Part shown: piece after piece, positions 11,201-24,200 of the stretch | Numbering within the stretch: the first letter of the stretch is position 1 | Layout of the letters: each line of letters starts with the position of its first letter | Source: Aphrocallistes beatrix | Taxonomy: Eukaryota; Porifera; Hexactinellida; Sceptrulophora; Aphrocallistidae | Length of the DNA stretch: 64,000 nucleotides | Assembly: GCA_963281255.1 (NCBI GenBank) | Contig: OY725488.1 | Coordinates: 8,343,524-8,407,523, forward strand | Reading direction: 5' to 3' | Made by a program: the position numbers and the translations under genes | Notes under the pieces: model-generated | What the model was told of the DNA's origin: nothing | What the model saw: the letters and a program-made list of their open reading frames with translations, nothing else | The model's database searches: none

Positions 11201-14200
11201 ACACTGTTCTAGATTCGGATTTATTTGATAGAGAAATAGACCATCTCGTGTCTGCTATTAAAATCTTAGATCGACAAACTTGCACCGGAAGAAGTTTACT
11301 GAAACTATTGTTGAGGTGAAAGACAAGTTCTTTATGAATGGTAATTTTGATGAAATTCACATCTTAAATACATTAAGTGATGAAAAAATGAACCTACAAT
11401 CACTTACACAGGAAATGTTTGATATTTCAAACCAACTATTTCAGTTTACCGCTTTAGAGCAACGAATTCTGAATAGCCTTCTAATTTGCGCCGAACTTTT
11501 CCTATGGGCAAATAGAATACTGAAAAACGAAACTGATCTAGATAACCTCAGAGAATTAGCACTAAATTCGAGCGATGGTTCTCCATTTGAAATTAATTGT
11601 ATATCTTCATTCTACACCTTATGCCAGCTCTACAGTCCTTTCATCTATGGATTTAACCAAGAAAGTTTCCTGAACAAACTATCTGCAGTCCATTGCAATA
11701 TTGAGTCACATGGAGATGTTCGATATAAACTACCAGAAATCTATAAAGACAGTGCATCAGAGCCAAATATTGAATTCTGGAAAACTCTTGAAATAAAACA
11801 CACCTCAACTGGTGGTGACACAATTTCTCAAATTAATCAAATAATGTTAGAGGGTATATTTTTATTGAATGTTGAAGAATCATCTTGCAGTGTTGAAGAT
11901 ATTATCTCTGTACAAATTACTCAAGATTATATGGTTATAACCTATTCTCTAAATGAACTGAAGGAGATGCAGAGTGAAACTGTTCTGATTTCTCCTGAAA
12001 TGCATCAAGGTTCAGTCGGTGCGAGGTTCCAACATTTGTTGAAACTGATTCTTAGTCTTTCTGAAATCGTTTTGAAGTTCCATAAATCTGGAGATGTGCT
12101 GTTTCGAAACAAAAAACTAGCTTACTCTTGTGATTCGACTGATATTTTGTCAGAAGATATTAGTTTCTTGAAAGGGAAGTACAATTTTTTTATTATTACG
12201 CTTGAACAAGCACGTCAAAAGCATTATTATCTAAACTTTTTTACTTCTTCACAGATTCTAACAATTCAGATAGAATTAGAGAGGTTACGGAGATTTCCTT
12301 CTAAAATAATAGAAAAGCAAGTTTTTTATTTGTTAACCTTCTTATCAGAAAACTTAAGCGAGGAAGATGTTCGTGGTGCATTCAACAGAGTTAATAGAGG
12401 ATCTTCATTATCTGGCTACAGTCCGATTAGTAGCATAGGTTCAGTTGCACCCGACGAAATTGAATCATCCACTAGAATATCTCAGCAATCCAGGTTAGAA
12501 ACTTCACTCATACATGTACCTACATCAAAACCTACTAATGATAAACAAATTAATGAGCCATTATCCCTCATGGTCTCTCCACAGAATAAATATGAATTAG
12601 ATGAGACTCTTATCAAACATACATTTGAATCACGACTGATTAAAATGTATCAAAATCAACCTGAGTATATGTGTTTGAGTAAACTAGAGAAACTTTTTAG
12701 AATTTTAAGTTCAAAAAATTATCAAGAGAAACGAAATTTTTCTTTAACATCAAGTGAACCCAATCTTATCTTTGTTCCCAGTCATCTCATCATGGATTCC
12801 ATCTTATCTCTCTATTACCCTTCAAAACAGCTCCCATACCCCCACGAAGTTCTCATCTGTTCTGAAAAGACTACTCTAGAGGAAATAGAAATATTCTGGA
12901 GAAGATCTCTCAACAATGCTTCTAATGCTTTTATTTTCTGTTTAGCTTCAATTGAGAAGTTGAACTATGATGTTGCAGTGAAGAATGTATCTTCTCTTAA
13001 AGGTTTTCTCAACTCTGCAAGTTCTGACAAATCAGAATTTCGATTAGTGTTGATATGCTCTGAAGAACACAAACATTCTAGTTACATGGCATCAGCTCTT
13101 GTCAGATATGAACGAATCTTATCAGAAATCCAGAGCCTAGAAAATCTCAAATATTTTGTTTTTGATAACACTTCTTCTTGCACCAATCGTTCATTAAAGA
13201 AAACTGAACATTTTCCAATGAAATCAGCTTCGACTGTCGATCCAGGTGAATGTTATGTAAGAATTGTATCATCTGAATCACATGGAAATGGAAAATCTCT
13301 CGCGATAAAGCGATGGGTTGAGGCTTTAAAAAATTTATCAAAAACTGTGGATCCCCATTTAACTCCTTGTACAATCGTATCTCTCTATGAGAGTAAAGGT
13401 TGTGAAGATAAAGCTACTGACAAACTCCTCGCTTCACCAGTATCAGCAGGTGAATATGGACGAATTTATCATTTTGACATTATTTGTTCATCAGATAAAC
13501 AGCTTCGCTCATTTCTATTCAAGTTGCTCATTATGAGGACAATTTGTGACCGTTCAGGTCGTATTTATCGCTGTAGCAAGAATAACTACTATGTCATTGA
13601 AGCTAACATGTCTACACTCACTCCAGAACTGATGCATTTCTTTGAATTATTTCCTGTTTGGAATTGTTTGGGACCAAATGAAATATTAAGAAATGAAAAA
13701 GGAAGAAAATTCTCGGAAATCGAGGGAATAACTTTGCGCGACCCTATCGAATTTCAATCTGAACCATTCCAGAGGGTTTTTGCATATCTATCCAAATTAG
13801 AGTCTCGAGCGAACATAGACGGGTACATATACACAAATTGTCCAATTCAGAAATGCGAAAATCGATTAGATCTTCTTCTGAAATACTATGATCAAGATAA
13901 TCCATCTTGGAGTGAAGTAAAACATTTTATTTCATTTTTCAACAAACAGCTGATTGCTTGTGAAGAAAATATTTATTGTCAATCATTTAAAATAGAAAAA
14001 GCTTGGGGTGGATTAAAGAAGTTTTAGTGGATTGTATGGTTCTGATGTCAAAAGATTTTACAACTCCCTCACTCAGGAATTCATTACAGTCTCCGCCTCC
14101 AGATGCAGTTGCTGGATATGGCATAGACGAGAATAGGAAGTGGGGACATAAAAACTATCCTAACATTTTCATAAATGAAGATTTTCAGTCAATGACTTTC

Positions 14201-17200
14201 TTTGGAATATCAATCTCTCAAGATCTAAGTAAGTTAGATAATTTTGATTCAAACAAAATAATTGCCAAGAAGGTTATTCCTAAACAGCTGTACAATCTAC
14301 TCAAAAAGAATGAAGTTAATTTAGAAGAAGATTTTCACAATTGGGATCGCCATAAGATGCTTTCAATATTAGTGAATGTACTGGGTGTTCCATCTAATTC
14401 CTCAGATGCTCCTCCTGATCCAGATCCTAATTACGTACTGACTGTTGACAATGTTAAGAAAATACTGGCCATTCATATGCGTTTTCGTTCTAACATTCCT
14501 GTTATCTTAATGGGAGACACGGGATGTGGTAAAACGCGGTTAATTCAATTCATGTGTAAACTTCAAGCGAGGAATCCTGATCTACACAACTTAGTTATTC
14601 TCAAGGTACATGGTGAAATCACAGAAAATGATATCAAAGACTCTTACAGAAATGCTTTAGAATTAGCTGAACGGAATTCTTCAAACAATATCGATACAAT
14701 TCTTTTCTTTGATAATGCAAACACAAGCTACTCGATTGGATTGATAAAAGAAATGCTTTGTGACAGAAGAGTTGATGGAGTGTTCATTCCAAATCGTCTA
14801 CGATTACAGTTCGTAGTGGCTTGCAATCCTTATCAGAGACACTCAGACAAGATGTTAACCAAGCTGACTTCTGCTGGTCTCGGAATGCTAGCTTCCAATG
14901 ATCAGGTGAGAGAACACTTCATGGATATCCCTCTGAGGGAGCTGGTATACAGGGTGCTTCCTCTCCCCAACAGCCTTCTGCCTCTGGTGTGGGATTTTGG
15001 AAACTTAACTCCTGAAAGTGAAAAATCTTACATCTACAACATTGTTGATGCTAATCTGAATCACGATACTTCTGAACAACTAGTATCATATAGTAGAGTT
15101 ATTTCAGAGACGTTATATCACTCCCAAATGTATATGAGAAAGAGGAGAGATGAATGTTCCTTCGTTAGTTTACGAGATGTTGAGAGAACTGTTCGTGTTA
15201 TGTTGTGGTTCTACAAATGGCTGCCAAATCTTCAGATCTCTAACATGACACTTGACCTAATAACGTACAGTCTCATCTTAGCTTTAGCTGTGTGCTATCG
15301 AGCTAAACTGAGAGAAAGGAAGGAATTCGATGAATATGTCATATCTAATGTTGAGCATCTTCGAAATCGGATAACCGAGATTTCTCTAGTAGTTAGAGAG
15401 ATAGATAAGTTTCAAGATGTTGTAGTCAGCATGATGAATATTGGAGAACACATTGCTATAAATAGAGCACTGAAGGAGAACTTATTCATGATGTTCGTGT
15501 GCATTCAGTTGAAAATTCCTTTGTTCATCATTGGTAAACCTGGAACTTCCAAGTCATTAGCCAAGTATATCATCAGTCATTCGATGAATGGTGATCTCAA
15601 CATTCACGGGAAGAAGGTTGCTGGTATTCAGTTCACACAAGTTAGCATGGAATCTTATCAATGCAGTCAGCTGACTACTTCAGAAGAGATCAAGTCTCTA
15701 TTCAGGAAGTGTGAGACTATTCAAGCTCAGAATGATCCTTCTTGTGTGGCATGTGTCGTGTTAGATGAAGTGGGACTAGCAGAAGATTCCCCAAACTTAC
15801 CTCTGAAGATCCTGCACTCCCTCCTTGAAGATGGAATGGATTCAGAGGGTCAGGGACCAGGTGTCGCCTTTATCGGTCTTTCAAACTGGGCGCTCGATCC
15901 CGCTAAGATGAATCGGGGCATCATGCTGCATCTGGAAGATCCAACTGCTGAAGAATTAGTTAACACTGCACACTCCATTATCAAACCTTGTGGAGAGAAA
16001 CACGACAGTTATTCACAGACACTCAGTCCTTACATTAAGAGTTTGGCTGAAGGATATTTGAAATTAGTAGAAATGCAATTATTGAAGAAAAGACATTCAA
16101 AAGATTATTTTGGACTCCGTGATTTCTATCATCTCATAAAGATGTTATACTTCCTCTCTAAAAAGTTTAATGTACTTAACAAACGGATAATAATTTATGC
16201 AATTGAAAAAAATTTCAGTGGAATTCCTGATATCAATGCAGTTGTGATATTCAATCAATACCTCAATATTCCAGATTCTGAAGATGATATTGTTCTTCTT
16301 TCTGATCCTCTATCCTTAATAACTTCTTCTTTAGAGTCCACATCTCATGAAGATCCATACTTAAGATCTAGGTACCTTCTCCTCTTGACAGATGGTTACG
16401 TAGCACTGGACATCTTGTTTAACTCGCATATTCTGAATGAAGACACTAAAGTGATGTTTGGGAGCAGCTTTCCTCTTGACCAGGAGTACTTCAGCATATG
16501 TCACAATCTGAACAAGATCAAGATATTCATGGAGATAGGGAAGACAATGGTTCTGACGAATCTATCCAATGTCTATGAAAGCCTTTACGAGATGCTTAAC
16601 CAGTTTTACGTGGAATTGTTCGGGAGGAGTTGGGTGGATATCGGGATTGGATCTCGTCGCATTAAGTGTGCAGTGCACCCTGACTTTCGACTGATAGTGC
16701 TCGCTGACAAAAGCACAGTTTTCGAGAAGTTCCCTCCTCCTTTAATCAACAGACTGGAAAAGCATATCTTGACCATTTCTACCATAATTGAGGACGATGT
16801 AGTGATGATTAATATTGTTTCCAAACTAACGGAATGGCTCCAGCATTTCAATACAGTTCACATTAATGTACAGAATGACACACTTCCTTTTATGGTCTAC
16901 TCTACAATTAATAAGTTAGGGTTGAAAGGAAGAGAATTGGAATGGGAAGAACATATTTTGAAATTTGTAAAATTTGAACTCCTGAAGATAGTTACTCCCA
17001 TTTCTATTCTTCGATTATTAAAGTCAGATTTAACTAGTGAAGTTACTGCTATTTATCAGAATTGCTGTAAGATTAAACTTTATAGTCTCGTCGATTATTT
17101 GCAGGAAATACCAAATATTAAAAGATATTTCAATGAACAATATCGAAGTATTACTGGCAGAAAATTTATTAAGGATAGTCTGAATTATGTCTTTCATTCA

Positions 17201-17737
17201 GACTTTAACTCCAGTACAAACGAATATATTCCATTTCTATCGTTTGTCACAACTCACTCAGTCCTCTTGACAGAATCTGACATCTCAGAAATAGCCAACA
17301 ATCTAACCGCACACTTTGAAATGAAGCCCAACATCTCCCTAATGAATCTGTCTCAGTTCCGAGCAGAAAAAGAATTTATCTTTTCTATCAACCAGGACAT
17401 CTCAATTAAATTGAATGAGAATGAGAAAAAGATGATCATAATTCAGTGTGAAGAAAATAGTAAAAATTCAGATCTTATTTCGTGTGCTAAGTATCGATTG
17501 GTTGAAATTATTATGGAGAATAATTGTAATTTAAATTCGAACTTCTACTTTATCTTGATCATCAAACTGGTACTGACAGAACCTGGTTCTGGTTGTTCTA
17601 GTTTCTGTGGTGAGCCTTGGGACAGTGTGTATATTGATGAACTCAGAAAATCTTATCTTTATCTTCTTCCTCCATTTGATCAAATCACTCAACTCTCTGT
17701 TGCTCAAATATTCGACTATCATTATCAAGATATATCG
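8271..17737 (+). CDS. copy B exon 1: N-terminal arm and AAA+ core, frameshifted
   Basis: Starts MAQFCGDIKC; C5, C10, C25 and C28 form a zinc-ribbon-like set. Open segments lie at 8271 to about 8608, 8695-9285, 9263-10813, 10819-11319, 11280-14027 and 14003-17737, joined only by shifting frame. Key sites are an AAA2-like P-loop SHGNGKS (about 13270-13300), AAA3 Walker A GDTGCGKT (14513-14539) with FFDNAN in place of FFDEAN (14705-14722), CNPYQRHS (about 14823), AAA4 Walker A GKPGTSKS (15533-15560) and Walker B VVLDEVGLAEDSP (about 15755-15792). NWALDPAKMNRG and PPPLINRLEKH follow. The donor is GTTTGT at 17738, after DIS. Confidence 0.88.
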
Positions 17738-19904
17738 GTTTGTTCCCCTGTTATAATCTAATAATTTATTTACTCATTGATAACGATTTAATTTAATTAA
17801 TAGAACCTGACATCTATCTCTTCACATGGAGACAAGTATTACTTTAAGAAGCGGAGATTGCTCCGTTGCGTGCAGAAAGCTGTCTCCAGATTATTTGACC
17901 CTTCTGAAAATACCAATAACAGAACTGCGCTGAGGATTTCTAGACTTGCTCAATTTCTATCTCATCATGGTAACACCTATGTTCAATGAACATCAAAAAT
18001 ATATTTTTAGTATACGTTTATAACACCTTTGCATAATCAAATTATGTTTTATTTTGTACCTTAATTAACCTCCTTTTTAAAAATGTATCCTAGTTTCCTC
18101 AATGACCATTAACAGCACTACTATTTGTACTATTTTGCTTCCAACTCAGTGATTATTTTGAATAAGTAAACAATAAATTTTACTCAACTTATGCTACGAT
18201 AGGCCATGATAGGATTCTATAAGAATTCAACAATTAAACGGAACTTAGCCAAAATTAGAGAACAAAATGGTTTGCACTGTTCCATCAAATAATTTATTCC
18301 AGAAGTCCTCATTATTTGTAATTAATCCATTAATGCCCTAGAAAATCCTCTTAGATTTGCCACTTTCAATGCTGTGCATTTTGTCTGCGGGTACCTTCTC
18401 GTTTGATTTTAAGCTCATGTACTATATATATTACGTATATACATATATATTACGTATATACTCGACCTTTTTATACTGTTAATTTAATAAAATGGAAATA
18501 GAATGTTAATTGTGCTATTTTAAGGGGAAATAAAATGAAATTTCGCAAGAGGGTAATATAGTGAAAAGTAAGAACCTATGCCTTAGAAACCAGCATAAAC
18601 TCTAATAGTTCAATTTGAAACTTCTTAATTGTCTGATCTGTTAGGTAACTTGTGGTTGTGGCGGTCTTACTAGTTTAGAACCTAGTCGCTGAAAATATTC
18701 AATTTTATTCTTTAACCAATTTTACACCTTATCGATGTTGTATGGGGACTTGTACCTTTATTAACGAAATGATTTACTTATCTAGAATTAGCTGACCTAA
18801 CGTGTGATAAGATTTCCAATCTCTTGAGTCAGATCACCTCTACAAAGTACAGTGCAGAATGGGCCTACATCAAAGCTCTAGAACCTGACTGCTCCACCTG
18901 CTGTGTTAATTTCATGAAGACTTTGTCTTTATATATTGATGATCTCATCGTACCACTGCTGGTAGGTATCTTGGCTATCCTAGACACTCACAACAATTTG
19001 GATTTACCATTTCATAAAGAAGAAAATATTAGAGAACTCTGGGGAATGTTTTATCGAGATGAGAATATAATTAATTTGAGTTCTTTGATTACAGAGCGAT
19101 CTTTGAATTCTCCTTACTCAATTCTAAATCACTCAAGAAAGATAAAACTGGTAAAAAACTGTTTTCCTTTTTTTCAGAATATCTACCAGCAGGTCAACCA
19201 TCTTTTTAATCAAATGTGCACAAATCTTGGTAAGTTGATTGATTTCTGAAATATTTATGACATTATTCATTCTCATAGGCGTAACTCCAAGGGTGGCAGG
19301 GGTAGAGTGCTAACCCGTCACGAAAGATTATGTTGACTTGGGGTGGCGTGCCATCCCAAGTAAATTTTTAAATATATCATCAATAAGCATGTCAGCTTGC
19401 TTGGGTAGAACTGGAGGAGAGCTGGGATGGGTACATTCGAGCCTGATAATCTTTTTCCGAGAAGTGATGACCCCGTCCTCAAGGTGATCGCTTTCAGGGC
19501 CAGACAGATCACCCTCGATCACAATAGAGTAGTCATTATCATCAAATTCGTTCGAGGAATCAATGTCTGCGCCAGCGCCAGCTAGACTAGTTGTTTGATG
19601 GTTGTCCGGGTGGGTGAATGTAAATATGAGAGGTTGAACGCTTATCTTAAGCTGGAGAAGGTAGTTTATTCAGGCTAATGAGGCACAAAATGTTAAAATA
19701 AATTTGTCCAGGGCGCCAGGGAGTGACCTGCCCTCCTTTACCTCCACTAATTAGTATTTCTAGTTAAATCACATTTAAACCCCGTCGGAACACAATTAGT
19801 CGAATCTTTTTGATATATATTCAAAAATCTCGCCACCCCAGCTAATCATGAAAAAATCTAAATAGTTACGCCTATGTTCATTCTATTTCTGGCGCGTTTA
19901 AAAC

Positions 19905-19950
<46 letters not shown>

Positions 19951-21256
19951 GTGTATAGTATATATACACACACACACCTTAATCGAGTTTTAATAGTATG
20001 GATTCCAGGTTCCATGTGCCATGATTTAGAACTGAATATGATTAGTCCAGACACGAGCCCTCAATGCTGAAAGTGTTATTTGATCTCTCATTACTTCGCT
20101 AGATTATTATTTCCAGCCTCTAGGTATATCCGATCTGGAAGGCTCCTTTTAATGTCTTTTTAAATGCATGTTGTCTCTATAGGCATTAATGAGACCTTTG
20201 AAAGATTTGAAGATAGTTTCAATCAATCATCAATCGGTAGAGCAGTGTCTACAGTGAATGACAGGAATACTAAGAACTCTCTTTCTATTCAAGAAGCATA
20301 CCTATGGGACTTTTCTAAATATCACATGTCATCTGTGGATGGACAATTATTCCGAGTAATTTTTAATATAAAAATTTAGTTTTACTTTATAACAATTTAG
20401 TTAGCTGTAGAATGCCCAGCATTTATATTTATATGGCTTCAGTACCATAGAAAATGGCTGGGAGACATCCGCGATGTATGTATGTATGTATGCCCGTACG
20501 CGCGCTACTTCCAAATCAAACAGTCCGCCTTTTACCAAATTTCGCATGTAGGATCTCATTATGCTGTAGATGTGCACCATCAACATTTTTTCGCAAAATA
20601 TCATCACTTCCGGTTTTTATAAGTACAAGCGCGCTTCGCTTGCTTGCGCTGCGCGGCTGGCGGACACTTCGTGTCCGCCGGAGGCTCCCTTCGGTCGCCT
20701 GGAGGTGACATTGGTTAATTATAAGGGAGATATCATCTCTAAATATGTCCATCTTAGTTTTAAAATCGTTCTCACTCGAAAAATCACCAAATTTGTCATT
20801 TTTTAAATTTTGATGAGTAATGATGACGTCACGACAAAGTGATGAGTCATCAATTTTTGACGATAGTCGTATACAGATTCTATTAAAATTTCAGCCTTCT
20901 ATCTCCTATAATGGCTGAGTTATGCCCGAATAACTGTGTTGCTTAACTTTTAAAAATGTGACAATGACGTCATAATTCCATGATGAGTCGACATTTTGCT
21001 CTGAACTCAGAACTTACTGGAGCCATAGCCAAAAGACTCCCACATGCCAAAAATCAGCCTTCTGCGCCCGGCAGTTTCTTCAATCAATTCGTTACAGATA
21101 TATATATATATATATATATATACAATCATCGAGTTTTAATAGTAAGGATATATTCATATTTTAACTTTTTTATTAGCATATATACATATCCTTACTATTA
21201 AAACTCGATTAATGTTTGTGTATACACAAACATTAATCGAGTTTTAATAGTATACA

Positions 21257-21298
<42 letters not shown>

Positions 21299-24200
21299 AC
21301 GAATTGATTGAAGAAACTGCCGGGCGGAGAAAGCTGATTTTTGGCATGTGGGAGTCTTTTGGCTATGGCTCCAGTAAGTTCTGAGCTCAGACGAAAATGT
21401 CGACTCATCATGGAATTATGACGTCATTGTCACATTTTTAAAAAGTTATGCAATACAGTTATTCGAGCATAACTCAGCCATTATAGGAGATAGAAGGCTG
21501 AAATCTTAATAGAATGTGTATACTAACATGCCTCACATATTATGCAACTATCATCAAAAAAGATGACTCATCACTTTGTAATGACGTCGTCATTACTCAT
21601 CAAAATTTTAAAAATTGATAATTTTGGTAATTCCCCATATAATTAATCAATGGTAACCACAGGCGCCCAAAGGGCGCCTCCGGCGGACACAAAGTGTCCG
21701 CCAGCTGCGCAGCGCAAGCAAGCGAAGCGCGCTTGTATATACATATTTTCACACCTATTTTTTAAAAATCTTTATTTGAGCTAAAAGCGAGCTGTCAACT
21801 GCTTTTCTCGGGTATTTTAGTATGTAGAATCCTAATTTCACACTTAGAATGCCCTAAAATGTGTATTTCCCAATATATTCCGATATTCGCATTTCATGTT
21901 CCTTGGAGTCACTTCCTAGAGCTGCACTATCGATCTGTCGACCGACATTTTTAAAATTTTAATTTTTTTTTTAGACTATATACATCATGTTGTCCGTTGC
22001 TGCTTCTAAACACAAAACAAGAATGGATAGAAGTGTCACTGACTATGTATGCCCTGATAAACTACCAGAAATAACGATTCCTAGTATACACATAGCTTAT
22101 CATCTGATACGGAGAAGAATTGTATTTGTTAATGAAGTGTATAATCTCGGGATTCGGTTTCCTCGTGATCATATTATTAATCTTGGAGTTTGGTACCAAA
22201 ACCCGAAATTTTTTTTTGACTTAAAAGATGTTGACTTTATTATCTTTAAAATTGCGATTGGTAGTTGTCTAGAGAAAATACAGCATTTGAAAATGGATGT
22301 ACATCCTGAAGAATTTTATAGAAATGTTGTCCAGTATCGTAATTTTGTTGATATTGTTTCAACCTACAGCTGTTTGATAGAAGAAAATTGGGATCTGTTC
22401 CAGAATGACTTTAGTGATAATATGGATTCTCTGAGGTAAATCTAATGATATCTTTGTTTATTTTATGCATTTATATCCTTTACCCTGGGATGTGTTTGTA
22501 AATTTTAGACGTAAATTAAAACGCTAGGGGTTTTTGTTTTTTGTTTGTTCGAATTGATTGAAAAACTGACTCTCTCTTTGGAGGATATGAAAATTATCAT
22601 ATAAGTGTTAGATAAACTAGTCTACGAAATATTTGAAAATATTCAAGGACAATGTAGGCAATGTAATCTGAACCTATACTCTTGCAGAAAGCACTAAGGA
22701 TGTCATCTCGTTTAAAGGTAAAGTTAGGTGCTTTCTTTTTTGCCTACTGATAGCCGAGTTTTTCTCTGTAAAACGCGCTATCATATGCACACACATGCTC
22801 ATGCACCCCACTCTGCAAATATCAGTAGGTTTAGCACCTCACCAATATTGTAAATCCCTCGACAACATGGATTCGGGGATATATAAATCTATGAACTTTA
22901 CTTTACTTTATCTGTACAGTGCAGTAAATGTCCTAAAATCAGCAAATTTGGAAATTTGATAGTACCATGGTTTGGTGATGTTTTGCTGGATGGCTTAGAG
23001 CATACAATTACAATAGATACAGAAAGTAAACCAATTTGAAAAATATTTTAGTGACTAGTTTTCAAACGGTTGATCTAGGGTTTTTACTGGTTTAGATCCT
23101 GAATATTGTTTTTCGAAATCGTATCAATAGTTTATTTGTTTTTCGTTCTCAGTGATTTGATAAAGTTAAAGAATCCCCTCACAAGCGGAATAAAAGTGTG
23201 CTTCCAACTTATTGTGAAAAATACACGTGAAATATTATGCTATTTAGTCACTGTACCCCATTTTAGATTTTTGTTGACTCATCATGGTGACGTTCGCATA
23301 ATATTGTAAAAACATTCCTACTAAATATTTCATGAAACATATGTTCACTTGTATCTCATTATATTCTCGAGATATGATTCTTATTAGAAAATAATGACTT
23401 AGATTTTCTCTTATTTTCTGCTAAGTCATCATAATATTATCATGACGAATTCAACATATATTTTAGAAAGATCAATACTAATCATTTTATTAACTACACG
23501 TTTTAAATGAAATCTAGCACCCTTCTTGCATAGAAATGAGCTGAACTCATTACGCAAAGACATTTCTTATAAAAATGTAAACAAAGTTTTTGCATAATAG
23601 TAATTGTAATTGCAATTGAAATTCTAAGGACACCATAATTGTGATTGAATTGAAAAACTTCTTTATGGAGGCATTATTCTAGGCCAACTATTTTTCGAGT
23701 ATTTACGATATTTCAATATTATATAATGTATTAACATATTTACCCTTCACATCCCTCTAATTATTTACTGAATACGATGTTCTAGTATCGATTGACATTT
23801 TAGGTATTTGTACTTTTACATTTTTTAATTTCTTATTTAATCGTATGCCTTTATTTTTTATTGTTTAGGTCAAAATGGGAAGGTACTAAATGCCTGGAAA
23901 TATTTTTCACTCACTTTTTTAGCGAAAAATTGTTTGAAGAAGAAATCAGTTTGAAGCTGAAATCAACAATAATCTTGCAAAAAGCGCTTAACAGAATTTA
24001 TAATGTAATTACTTGTAAATACTATATTTTAACTCAATTAATGTTGAACTTCATATATAGAACATTTTTAGGATATATCTTTGTGTATATATATATACAA
24101 GCGCGCTTCGCTTGCTTGCGCTGCGCGGCTGGCGGACACTTTGTGTTCGCCGGAGCCGCCCTTCGGGCGCCTGTGGTCACCATTGATTAATTATATGTGA

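Noticed and set aside
16606-16851. Minus-strand frames inside the giant exon (also at 10384-10596, 13147-13374, 17531-17728)
   Set aside because: Antisense shadows of the RNF213-like coding sequence.
20454-20806. Several overlapping frames containing CAARLADTSCPPEAPFGRL-like peptides
   Set aside because: They recur wherever the Helitron-like 3' end occurs on either strand and come from its hairpins, not from a gene.
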